Under the pieces are notes generated by a model, which did not search any database, was not told where the DNA came from, and was given only the letters and a program-made list of their open reading frames with translations. Below are positions 55,667 through 62,461 of a stretch of DNA of 64,000 nucleotides, piece after piece (the first letter of the stretch is position 1; each line of letters opens with the position of its first letter). The stretch spans positions 186,001-250,000 of the forward strand of contig NZ_LIVZ01000008.1 in NCBI RefSeq assembly GCF_001905845.1, given 5' to 3'. Source of the DNA: Streptomyces sp. TSRI0107 (lineage in GTDB: Bacteria; Actinomycetota; Actinomycetes; Streptomycetales; Streptomycetaceae). A program made the translations under genes and the position numbers.

Positions 55667-56085
55667 CAGGCCTCCTTCGCGTCGTCGGAGGTCTGCCGTC
55701 GGCGCAGCAGATGGAAGTTCTCCACCGTCACCAGCGGCAGCAGCTTGCGGCCGGAGTCCCGGCCGAACGGGCCGTCGCCGCCCATCCCGGGCCCGCCGGC
55801 GTGATCGAGGCTGCACTCGTCCGGCACCGCCGTCTCCTCCAGCCGCCGCGCGTCGCCCAGCGCGGCGGTCGGGATGACGTACCGCTCCTCGTACTTGGCG
55901 ATCGCCAGCAGCCGGTACATCTCCTCCACCTCCCCGGCCGTCATGCCGACCGCGTCCGCCAGGGACGGGTCCGGGTCCTCACCGAGGTTGATCGCCCGCA
56001 TGTGCGAGCGCATCGCGGCGAGCCTGTCCAGCGACGCCCTGACGGGGCCGATGTCGCCGGCGGTGAACAGCTCCGCCAGGTACTA
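55666..56085 (-). pseudogene. narH: narH C-terminal fragment
   Basis: From about 56083 the frame reads Tyr-Leu-Ala-Glu-Leu-Phe-Thr-Ala-Gly-Asp, then Met-Arg-Ala-Ile-Asn-Leu-Gly-Glu-Asp-Pro, Met-Tyr-Arg-Leu-Leu-Ala-Ile-Ala-Lys-Tyr-Glu-Glu-Arg and Val-Ile-Pro-Thr-Ala-Ala-Leu-Gly-Asp. This is the C-terminal end of nitrate reductase beta, ~139 codons of an expected ~500. All iron-sulphur cysteines of the N-terminal part are gone. An in-frame TAG sits directly before Tyr-Leu-Ala, at the deletion joint. Confidence 0.85.
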
Positions 56086-56176
56086 CAGCGGGTGCGGGCG
56101 TCCCGGGCCGGAAGAACCGCCCGGCACGCAGCAGTGCGGCGCCCGGCTCGGTGGGGGGTGTCCGCGTGTCCGTCAC
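55979..56176 (-). pseudogene. narG: narG N-terminal fragment fused out of frame to narH
   Basis: GTG 56176 (AAGGGAG upstream) begins a reading frame with Pro-Gly-Ala-Ala-Leu-Leu-Arg-Ala-Gly-Arg-Phe-Phe, typical of the actinobacterial NarG N-terminus. About 30 codons in, near 56084, the sequence jumps into narH coding sequence in the wrong frame; the chimeric 65-aa peptide ends at 55979. NarG is normally over 1,200 aa, so nearly the whole catalytic subunit is missing. The original start and ribosome site survive, so the promoter may still drive narJI. Confidence 0.8.
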
Positions 56177-56344
56177 AAGCGCTCCCTTGCTCACCAGGTC
56201 CTTCGAACCTAGGCGCGGGCAGGGGAGCACACCCGCTCACAGCGGCCGTACGGGTTAGGGACACAGGCGCTCGGACGTCCGGGCGCCCGGATGCCCCCGG
56301 CCGGGGGAGCCCGACCTGGTGCACCCGGCGCACTCGGTGCCCTG

Positions 56345-56575
56345 TCAGCCGCCCGGACCGAAGTCGTCGAACTCGGAGCTGGGGTACGCCTCGACCGGGA
56401 GGCCGAGGCCGGCCACCCGGGCGGGCAGGTCGTGCGGCCCTTCCGCCTGCACCACCAGCTCGTCGTCACCTTGCGGCACCGGGTCGCCGTCCAGCAGGGT
56501 GACGCCGACGGTGGCCAGCCTGGCCGCCAGGTGCCCGAGGTCGGTGCCGGCCGGCACCGTCAGGAGCCACTTCAT
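56345..56575 (-). CDS. Small hypothetical protein next to an S8 protease-like gene
   Basis: The 76-aa protein begins Lys-Trp-Leu-Leu-Thr-Val-Pro-Ala-Gly-Thr-Asp and contains Asp-Leu-Pro-Ala-Arg-Val-Ala-Gly. It is a beta-alpha-beta-type sequence like the propeptide or inhibitor fold of subtilases (I9-like), but the match is only by eye. GGGAGATC precedes ATG 56575; a TTG at 56578 is also in frame. It lies 40 bases downstream of the S8-like gene on the same strand, so both are probably co-transcribed. Confidence 0.65.
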   Translation of the reverse strand: MKWLLTVPAGTDLGHLAARLATVGVTLLDGDPVPQGDDELVVQAEGPHDLPARVAGLGLPVEAYPSSEFDDFGPGG

Positions 56576-56615
56576 CAACGATCTCCCGGGCCCTTCCTGT
56601 CACGGCCTGCGCGGC

Positions 56616-57599
56616 TCAGGACTTCCGCAGCAGGAACGAATACGACGCCGCGGCGTTCACGATGCCACGCCCGTAGCCGGGGTCCCAGTCCTTGCCGGTC
56701 GGATTGACCAGGCCGGACAGCAGGGCCTCGCGGAGCTCCTCCGGGGTCAGCTCGGAGAACGCGGACAGCAGCAGCGCCGCGACGCCTGCCGCGACCGGTG
56801 TGGCCGCCGACGTCCCGCTGTCGAACGGCGACTTCGGGGGCCGCGGCGCGCCGCCGGGACGGCCCGGCCCGAAGTTCCCGAAGAAGTGCGTGTAGGAGGC
56901 GAAGTCCGGCTTCTTCGGCGCGAACATGCCGGGCCCCTGCGAGGAGTAACCGACGCGCTCCTGGCGGCTGTTGACCGCGGCGACCGTGATGACCTCCGCG
57001 AGGCTGTTGGAGGCGTGGATGGAGCGGCCGGGGCCGGTTCCGCTGCGCTCACAGTTGCTGCTCGGGCACTGGGCGCCGCAGTTGCCGGCCGCGAAGAACG
57101 CCGCCGCGCCGGAGGCCACGACCTCGCGCACCTTGCGGTGGAGCGGGTGGTTGATCGCCCAGATCTCGTGCCTGGGGGCCTGCTCGCGGCGCGGGACCTC
57201 GGCGTACCCGTAGCTGTTGTTCGTCAGGTGCGGTGTGCCGTCGAGCCGACGATGCTCCAGGATCGCCTGGAACATGGTCAGCGCCGTGCCGGAGTCGGGC
57301 CGCCCGAGGAAGGGGTAGTCGTACAGTCTCGCCGCGGGGGCCGCGACGAGGATGTCGGCGGCGCAGGCTCCCGGGCTGGTGAAGCCGCCGGAGACCGGGT
57401 AGACCTGCCCGTTCACGCCCTCGTCGACGATGCCGACCACGATGTTCTGCCCGCGGAAACCGTCCCGCCACGGCCGGGCGACGCCCAGCAGGGCCCGGAC
57501 GGTGTCGACGCTCTCCGTCCGCCGGTGGCCGTGCCGTTGCCCCGGCAGCGCGACCGCGCGTCGGACGGTTGTCTGGAGCCCCCCTGCGAATCCCGTCAC
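56616..57599 (-). CDS. S8 (subtilase)-family protein lacking the catalytic histidine
   Basis: The product is 327 aa. The catalytic aspartate (Gly-Ile-Val-Asp-Glu-Gly, residue 59), oxyanion asparagine (Ala-Ala-Gly-Asn-Cys-Gly, 173) and serine (Ser-Gly-Thr-Ser-Ala-Ala-Thr-Pro, 264) are in place. The segment that should hold His-Gly-x-x-Cys-Ala reads Thr-Ser-Pro-Gly-Ala-Cys-Ala-Ala (74-81) and looks shortened. No signal peptide is evident, and the N-terminus (GTG 57599) is uncertain. It may be inactive, or use another histidine. It is grouped with the 76-aa gene that follows. Confidence 0.75.
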   Translation of the reverse strand: MTGFAGGLQTTVRRAVALPGQRHGHRRTESVDTVRALLGVARPWRDGFRGQNIVVGIVDEGVNGQVYPVSGGFTSPGACAADILVAAPAARLYDYPFLGRPDSGTALTMFQAILEHRRLDGTPHLTNNSYGYAEVPRREQAPRHEIWAINHPLHRKVREVVASGAAAFFAAGNCGAQCPSSNCERSGTGPGRSIHASNSLAEVITVAAVNSRQERVGYSSQGPGMFAPKKPDFASYTHFFGNFGPGRPGGAPRPPKSPFDSGTSAATPVAAGVAALLLSAFSELTPEELREALLSGLVNPTGKDWDPGYGRGIVNAAASYSFLLRKS

Positions 57600-57711
57600 C
57601 GCAACGCGGTGACTACCACAAATCTTTGAATATCGCCTGTCTTGCGCAAACGGGTCAGGTCGTTGACGGAGAAACAGTTGATCGGGGGAGCAACCCCGTG
57701 GCTCCGCCGGC

Positions 57712-58575
57712 TCAGAACGCCCCGCGGCACTCCTGAAGGATCTTCTTCGTGCGCCGCGCCGACGCGGCCAGCGCCGTCATGTGGTCCAGCACCTCCAGAT
57801 GCGCCGAGACCTCCTTGCGGGAGTCCAGGTACAGCGCGCCCGTCAGATACTCGGTGAACACCATGTCCGGCAGCTCCGGCTCCGCGAACCGGAACAGCGC
57901 GAACGGCGCGTACGTCCCGGGATGCGGGCCGGTCGTGAACTCCGCGATCTGCAAGGTGATCCGGTCGCTCTCGACGGCCTCCAGCAGCCGGTCCAGCTGG
58001 CCGCGCATCACCTCCGGCCGGGTGCTCACCGGACGCCGCAGCACCGTCTCGTCCATGATCACCCACAGATGGGGCGGGTTCGGGCGGCGCAGCAGCTCCT
58101 GCCGGGCCATCCGCAGCGACACATGCCGCTCCAGCGACGGCCGGTCCGTCTGCCCGATCGTCCCGGCCTCCAGCACGGCCCGCGCGTACTCCTCGGTCTG
58201 CAGCAGACCGGGCACGAAGTGCGGCTCGTAGGAGCGGATCATCCGGGCCGCGCCCTCCAGGCTCACGAACAGGCTGAACCAGTCCGGCAGCACGTCGTGG
58301 AACCGCTGCCACCAGCCCGGCTGGTTCGCCTCCTCGGCCAGCGAGACGAACGCGTCCACCTCGTCCTCGGGCACCCCGTACGCGGTCAGCAGCAGCTGCA
58401 CGTACGGGATCTTCAGCGCGACCTCGGCCATCTCCATCCGGCGTACGGTCGCCGGGGCCACCCGCAGCACCCGCGCGGCGTCCTCCCGGCTGAGACCGGC
58501 CGCCTCCCGCAGCTCCTGCAGCCGCTTGCCCAGCACCACCTGGCCCACGGTGGGCGCGGGCCGCCGTTCACTCAC
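57712..58575 (-). CDS. XRE-family regulator with DUF5753 domain
   Basis: The 287-aa protein has an HTH_3 domain at ~15-70 (Arg-Leu-Gln-Glu-Leu-Arg-Glu-Ala-Ala-Gly-Leu-Ser-Arg-Glu-Asp, Val-Arg-Arg-Met-Glu). The DUF5753 effector domain from ~95 to the end has the typical Tyr-Glu-Pro-His-Phe-Val-Pro-Gly-Leu-Leu-Gln-Thr-Glu-Glu-Tyr-Ala. Streptomyces encodes dozens, often with a small DUF397 partner downstream, and control development or antibiotic genes. No DUF397 gene follows here. The start is GTG 58575. Confidence 0.92.
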   Translation of the reverse strand: MSERRPAPTVGQVVLGKRLQELREAAGLSREDAARVLRVAPATVRRMEMAEVALKIPYVQLLLTAYGVPEDEVDAFVSLAEEANQPGWWQRFHDVLPDWFSLFVSLEGAARMIRSYEPHFVPGLLQTEEYARAVLEAGTIGQTDRPSLERHVSLRMARQELLRRPNPPHLWVIMDETVLRRPVSTRPEVMRGQLDRLLEAVESDRITLQIAEFTTGPHPGTYAPFALFRFAEPELPDMVFTEYLTGALYLDSRKEVSAHLEVLDHMTALAASARRTKKILQECRGAF

Positions 58576-58792
58576 GCCACGCCTCCCCTACGCGCCGAAA
58601 GTCCCCGAGCAGTCTGTCATGTTCGGGCCGCACTCTCACGGGGTCGGAACGAGACGTTCACCTTCTGAGACACGGCGCGGGCGTCAGCGAGGCGCCGGCG
58701 CGTCCCGGGGCACCGCCCGCCCGCCCCTACATGACGACCCCTTACCTCCCGGGTAATCGACCCGGCCCGGCTCCGGCGCCATGGTGGTCCCA

Positions 58793-58828
58793 CCGGGTCC
58801 GGCGCGGCGCACTCCGCGCCGGACCCGG
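58793..58828 (+). promoter_or_regulatory. Perfect 15-bp hairpin in the leader of a small membrane-protein gene
   Basis: Arms 58793-58807 and 58814-58828 are fully complementary (centre GGCGCGG-CGCACT-CCGCGCC). It lies 42 bases before the ATG at 58871 with no T-tract, so it may be an attenuator, an RNA stability element or a terminator. The rest of the 295-bp gap 58576-58870 shows no gene. Confidence 0.55.
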
Positions 58829-58870
58829 CCCTGAAGGCCGTACCCCGACCTCGCCGGAGGATGATCCGCC

Positions 58871-59305
58871 ATGTCCGCCACCCAGCTCGCCGCGCTCGCC
58901 CGCACCGCCGACCCGCGCACCATGCTGCGCCGCTTCCTCGCCCTCGACGCGGTCGTCACCGGCACCAACGCCATCGCCTACCTCGCCGCGTCCGGCCCGC
59001 TCGGCGACCTGCTCGGCGCCGACCCCGGGCTGCTGCTCGCCCTCGGCGCGTTCCTCGCCGTCTACGCCGCCGCGGTCGGCCTCGTCGCCTCCCGCCCGCA
59101 CCCGGCCACCCTGCACGTCCGCGTGGTGGTGGAGGCCAACCTCGCCTGGACGGCGGCCAGTTTCGCCGCCCTCGCCCTGTGGCTGACCCCGACCACGACG
59201 GGCGCGGTGTGGACCGTGCTCCAGGCGGTCACCGTGGCCGGGTTCGCCGTACTCCAGCACATGGCGCTGAAGGCACGTCAGAACACGAGTCCAGTCAGGG
59301 CATGA
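58871..59305 (+). CDS. Four-helix integral membrane protein
   Basis: The 144-aa protein has a short polar start and four hydrophobic segments at about residues 20-42, 48-70, 80-103 and 108-130, and a basic tail. GGAGG precedes the ATG by 9 bases. It matches the widespread small membrane proteins of Streptomyces with no assigned role. Its 3' end overlaps the convergent XRE gene by 11 bases, so the two may interfere in expression. A strong hairpin lies in its leader. Confidence 0.75.
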   Translation: MSATQLAALARTADPRTMLRRFLALDAVVTGTNAIAYLAASGPLGDLLGADPGLLLALGAFLAVYAAAVGLVASRPHPATLHVRVVVEANLAWTAASFAALALWLTPTTTGAVWTVLQAVTVAGFAVLQHMALKARQNTSPVRA

Positions 59306-60125
59306 GTTCCTGAAGGTACTTGACCGTCGCCGGGTCGGCCGGGAGCAGCGTCTCGATGGCCAGCTCGGCGACGGTCACGTCCATCGGCGTGTTGAAGGTG
59401 GAGATCGACGAGATGAACGACAGGATCCGCCCCCGGTACTCGAGCTGCATCGGCAGCGCGAAGTACGGGACGGGCTCCTCCGGTTCGGCCTCCGGCGCCG
59501 TCTCCGGCACCGGATACGCCGCCACCTCCTCGTACAGCTCCCGCAGCGGCGCCGACCGGTGCAGCGCGATCTGCCGTTCCATCTGCGCCAGCAGATGCCC
59601 CCGCCACTCCCGCAGATTGCGGATCCGCGGCGCCAGCCCCTGCGGGTGCAGCGTCAGCCGCATCGCGTTCAGCGGCGGCCCGAGCAGCGACTCGGGCATC
59701 TCGTCCAGCAGCATGACGATGCCCCGGTTGGCGGCGACCACGTTGTACAGCGCGTCCACCACCAGCGCCGGATACGGCTCGTAGCCGCGGATCAGCCGCT
59801 CCATGCCCGCCCGCAGCGCGCCCATCGCCGGATCGTCCAGAGGGGTCTCCGGGTACCGCGGCGCGTAACCCGCCGCCAGCAGCAGCGCGTTGCGCTCCCG
59901 CACCGGCACGTCCAGGTGCTCCGCCAGCCGCAGCACCATCTCCTCGCTCGGCCGGGAACGGCCCGTCTCGACGAAGCTGACGTGCCGCGCCGAGGAACCG
60001 GCCCGCAGCGCCAGCTCCAGCTGGCTGATCCGCCGCCGCTCCCGCCAGGCCCGCAGCAGCGGGCCGACACCCTGGTCGGCGGGGGCGGTGGCGGGCCCGT
60101 CGGACGCGGACATGAGAATGCTCAT
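59295..60125 (-). CDS. XRE-family regulator (MmyB-like C-terminal domain)
   Basis: The 276-aa protein has an N-terminal HTH (Leu-Arg-Ala-Trp-Arg-Glu-Arg-Arg, Ser-Gln-Leu-Glu-Leu-Ala, Val-Ser-Phe-Val-Glu-Thr-Gly-Arg-Ser-Arg-Pro-Ser) and a C-terminal PAS-like MmyB domain (Ala-Leu-Val-Val-Asp-Ala-Leu-Tyr-Asn-Val-Val-Ala-Ala-Asn). MmyB-type regulators can bind fatty acids. No Shine-Dalgarno precedes ATG 60125 or the ATG at 60113, so the mRNA may be leaderless. It is divergent from the ADP-ribosylglycohydrolase gene with 29 bases between starts and may control it. Confidence 0.88.
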   Translation of the reverse strand: MSILMSASDGPATAPADQGVGPLLRAWRERRRISQLELALRAGSSARHVSFVETGRSRPSEEMVLRLAEHLDVPVRERNALLLAAGYAPRYPETPLDDPAMGALRAGMERLIRGYEPYPALVVDALYNVVAANRGIVMLLDEMPESLLGPPLNAMRLTLHPQGLAPRIRNLREWRGHLLAQMERQIALHRSAPLRELYEEVAAYPVPETAPEAEPEEPVPYFALPMQLEYRGRILSFISSISTFNTPMDVTVAELAIETLLPADPATVKYLQELMP

Positions 60126-60154
60126 GCGTACGACCGTAATCCAGGAGGCACCGC

Positions 60155-61246
60155 GTGAACGAGCCGTGGCAGCAGGCGAACCGGCAGGCGCAGGCACTGT
60201 ACCGGGCCAGAGTGCGCGGCTGCCTGCTCGGCGGCGCACTCGGCGACGCGCTCGGATACCCCGTCGAGTTCAGCTCCCTGGACGCCATCCGCGCCGCCCA
60301 CGGCCCGCGCGGCGTGACCTCCCTCGTCCCCGACGGCACCGGCGTCACCGGCCGGATCAGCGACGACACCCAGATGACCCTGTTCACCGTCGAAGGCGTC
60401 CTCGCCGCCCACCGCCGCGAACGCGAGAAGGGCATCGGCGGCGCCGCCCACCAGCTGCTGCGCGAGGCGTACGACCGCTGGCTCGTCACCCAGCAGCAGC
60501 CCGGCCCCGACCCGCGGACGGCGGCGTACACCGGATTCGACCGCCCGCTGCTCGCCGAGCCCTGGCTGTACGCCCGCCGCGCCCCCGGCAACGCCTGCCT
60601 GTCCGGCCTGCAGCAGCCCTACACCCCCGACACCGGCACCCCGCTCGGCGTGCCCGGCCCGGTCAACCCCGGCTCCAAGGGCTGCGGCACCGTCATGCGC
60701 TCGGCGCCCTTCGGACTCACCGGCGCCCCCGCCGACCGCGCCTTCGACCTCGCCGCCCGCTGCGCCCGGCTCACCCACGGCCACCCCACCGGCGCCTACG
60801 CCGCCGGCGCGCTCGCCGCGATCGTCGCCCACCTGATCGCCGGCGAGTCCGTGGAGGGCGCCGTCCTGCGCGCCCTGCGGCAGCTCGCCGGCCACCCCGG
60901 CCACGAGGAGACCACCGCCGCCCTGGAACACGCCCTCGCGCTGGCCGCCGAGGGCGCGCCGAGCGCCGAGAAGGTGGAGAGGCTGGGCGCCGGCTGGATC
61001 GCCGAGGAGGCCCTGGCGATCGGCGTGTACTGCGCGCTCGCCGAACCGCGCCGCGTGCCGGAGGCGCTGCTGCTGTCCGTCAACCACTCCGGCGACAGCG
61101 ACTCCACCGGCTCCGTCTGCGGCAACCTCCTCGGCGCCCGGCACGGCGACGTGGGCCTGCCGCACTCCTGGCTCCGGCGCGTCGAGGGCCGCGACCGGAT
61201 CGCCGCGCTGGCCGACGACCTCGCGGCCGAATGTGTCCGTACATGA
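60155..61246 (+). CDS. ADP-ribosylglycohydrolase family protein
   Basis: The product is 363 aa. The magnesium-binding motifs are present: Gly-Gly-Ala-Leu-Gly-Asp-Ala-Leu-Gly near residue 25, Ile-Ser-Asp-Asp-Thr-Gln-Met-Thr near 67, Gly-Cys-Gly-Thr-Val-Met-Arg, and His-Ser-Gly-Asp-Ser-Asp-Ser-Thr-Gly-Ser near 310. These are the DraG/ARH signatures that remove ADP-ribose from proteins (arginine) or nucleic acids. AGGAGG precedes GTG 60155. No ADP-ribosyltransferase is adjacent, so the target is unknown. The divergent MmyB-like gene is a candidate regulator. Confidence 0.92.
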   Translation: MNEPWQQANRQAQALYRARVRGCLLGGALGDALGYPVEFSSLDAIRAAHGPRGVTSLVPDGTGVTGRISDDTQMTLFTVEGVLAAHRREREKGIGGAAHQLLREAYDRWLVTQQQPGPDPRTAAYTGFDRPLLAEPWLYARRAPGNACLSGLQQPYTPDTGTPLGVPGPVNPGSKGCGTVMRSAPFGLTGAPADRAFDLAARCARLTHGHPTGAYAAGALAAIVAHLIAGESVEGAVLRALRQLAGHPGHEETTAALEHALALAAEGAPSAEKVERLGAGWIAEEALAIGVYCALAEPRRVPEALLLSVNHSGDSDSTGSVCGNLLGARHGDVGLPHSWLRRVEGRDRIAALADDLAAECVRT

Positions 61247-61333
61247 ACCCCCGGAAGCCCTCCGACCAGGACCGCGGCGGCCCTCCTGTGGCAGGCTGGA
61301 CGGGGACGTGACACCCCGGGAAGGAGCGCGGTC

Positions 61334-61639
61334 ATGGCCGTCGAACCGCTGTCGCAGAAGGAGATCGAGGACCGGCTGGCCGAACTGCCGGGCTGGTCCG
61401 TCCACGAGGACCGCCTCACCCGCTCCTACCGGCTCGGCTCGCACCTCGCGGCCGCCGCGCTGGTCATCCACATCGCCCAGGTGCAGGAGGAGCTGAACCA
61501 CCACTCCGACCTCACCCTCGGGTACGACACCGTGTCGCTGTCGGTGACCACGCACAGCGCGGACGGCAAGCTCACCGCCCTCGACTTCGAGCTCGCCCGC
61601 AAGGTCCAGGACCTGGCCCCGGCCCACGGCGCGAGCTGA
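61334..61639 (+). CDS. 4a-hydroxytetrahydrobiopterin dehydratase (PCD/DCoH family)
   Basis: The 101-aa protein has the family's central motif His-His-Ser-Asp-Leu (pterin-binding His-His), preceded by Glu-Leu-Asn, and Thr-His-Ser-Ala-Asp-Gly-Leu-Thr-like end (Thr-His-Ser-Ala-Asp-Gly-Lys-Leu-Thr). It dehydrates 4a-hydroxytetrahydrobiopterin after aromatic amino acid hydroxylation. AAGGAG precedes the ATG. No phenylalanine hydroxylase gene is in view, so it may act alone or in pterin repair. The next gene starts 7 bases after its stop. Confidence 0.92.
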   Translation: MAVEPLSQKEIEDRLAELPGWSVHEDRLTRSYRLGSHLAAAALVIHIAQVQEELNHHSDLTLGYDTVSLSVTTHSADGKLTALDFELARKVQDLAPAHGAS

Positions 61640-61646
61640 GCGCCCG

Positions 61647-62402
61647 GTGCTGGACTACGGACAGGAGGCCGAGCGCTACGACGTCTCACGCGGCGGCGAA
61701 CCCCGCGCCGAGGCCGCCGCCGAAGGCGTCCTCGCGTTCGTCCCGGACGGCGCCCGCACCCTGCTCGACCTGGCCTGCGGCACCGGCATCGTCACCCGCC
61801 GGCTCGCCGCGGCCCGCCCCGGGACACGGGTGGTCGGCGTCGACCTCACCGACGAGATGGTCCACTTGGCCGCCGCCCGCCTCCCCGGCGCGGTGCTGCG
61901 CGCCGACGCCCGCCGGCTGCCCTTCCCCGACGGCCGGTTCGACGCCGTCACCAGCGTCTGGCTGCTCCACCTGCTGCCGGACCGGGACGCCGTCCGCGCC
62001 GTCGTCGCCGAGTGCGCGCGCGTCCTGCGACCCGGCGGCGTCTACGTCACCACCGTCGACAAGGCCGCCGCCCACAACGTCGGCAGCGACATCGACGCCG
62101 TCCTCGCCACCCGGCCCCGCGCCCACGCCGTCGACGAGGCCGCCGCCGTCGAGGCATACGCCGTTGAACTCGGCCTGCACCCCGTCGGCCGGGCCCGGTT
62201 CCCCGGCCGCGGCCAGGGCCGCAGCCCCCGCCGCACCATCGCCGACCTGCGCCGCGGCTGGTTCGGCACGCTGCCGCCCGGCGACCCCCGGGCCGACGGC
62301 TTCGCCGAACGCCTGGCCGCCCTCCCCGACCAGGACCGGCCCCGCCCGGACCCCTGGTTCACCCTGCGCGCGTTCAGAAAATCGGCGGAGGCGGCAACGT
62401 AA
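61647..62402 (+). CDS. Class I SAM-dependent methyltransferase
   Basis: The 251-aa protein has motif I Leu-Leu-Asp-Leu-Ala-Cys-Gly-Thr-Gly-Ile near residue 40, Gly-Val-Asp-Leu-Thr (acidic ribose contact), Ala-Asp-Ala-Arg-Arg-Leu-Pro-Phe-Pro-Asp-Gly-Arg-Phe-Asp and Leu-Arg-Pro-Gly-Gly-Val. It belongs to the broad UbiE/COQ5-like (Methyltransf_11) group. GTG 61647 follows the pterin gene by 7 bases, so the two form an operon. Acceptor unknown. Confidence 0.88.
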   Translation: MLDYGQEAERYDVSRGGEPRAEAAAEGVLAFVPDGARTLLDLACGTGIVTRRLAAARPGTRVVGVDLTDEMVHLAAARLPGAVLRADARRLPFPDGRFDAVTSVWLLHLLPDRDAVRAVVAECARVLRPGGVYVTTVDKAAAHNVGSDIDAVLATRPRAHAVDEAAAVEAYAVELGLHPVGRARFPGRGQGRSPRRTIADLRRGWFGTLPPGDPRADGFAERLAALPDQDRPRPDPWFTLRAFRKSAEAAT

Positions 62403-62461
62403 CGCCGACCGGCGGCGACGGACGGGCACAACCCGTCCGTCCTCCCCGGGAGGCACGTCAC

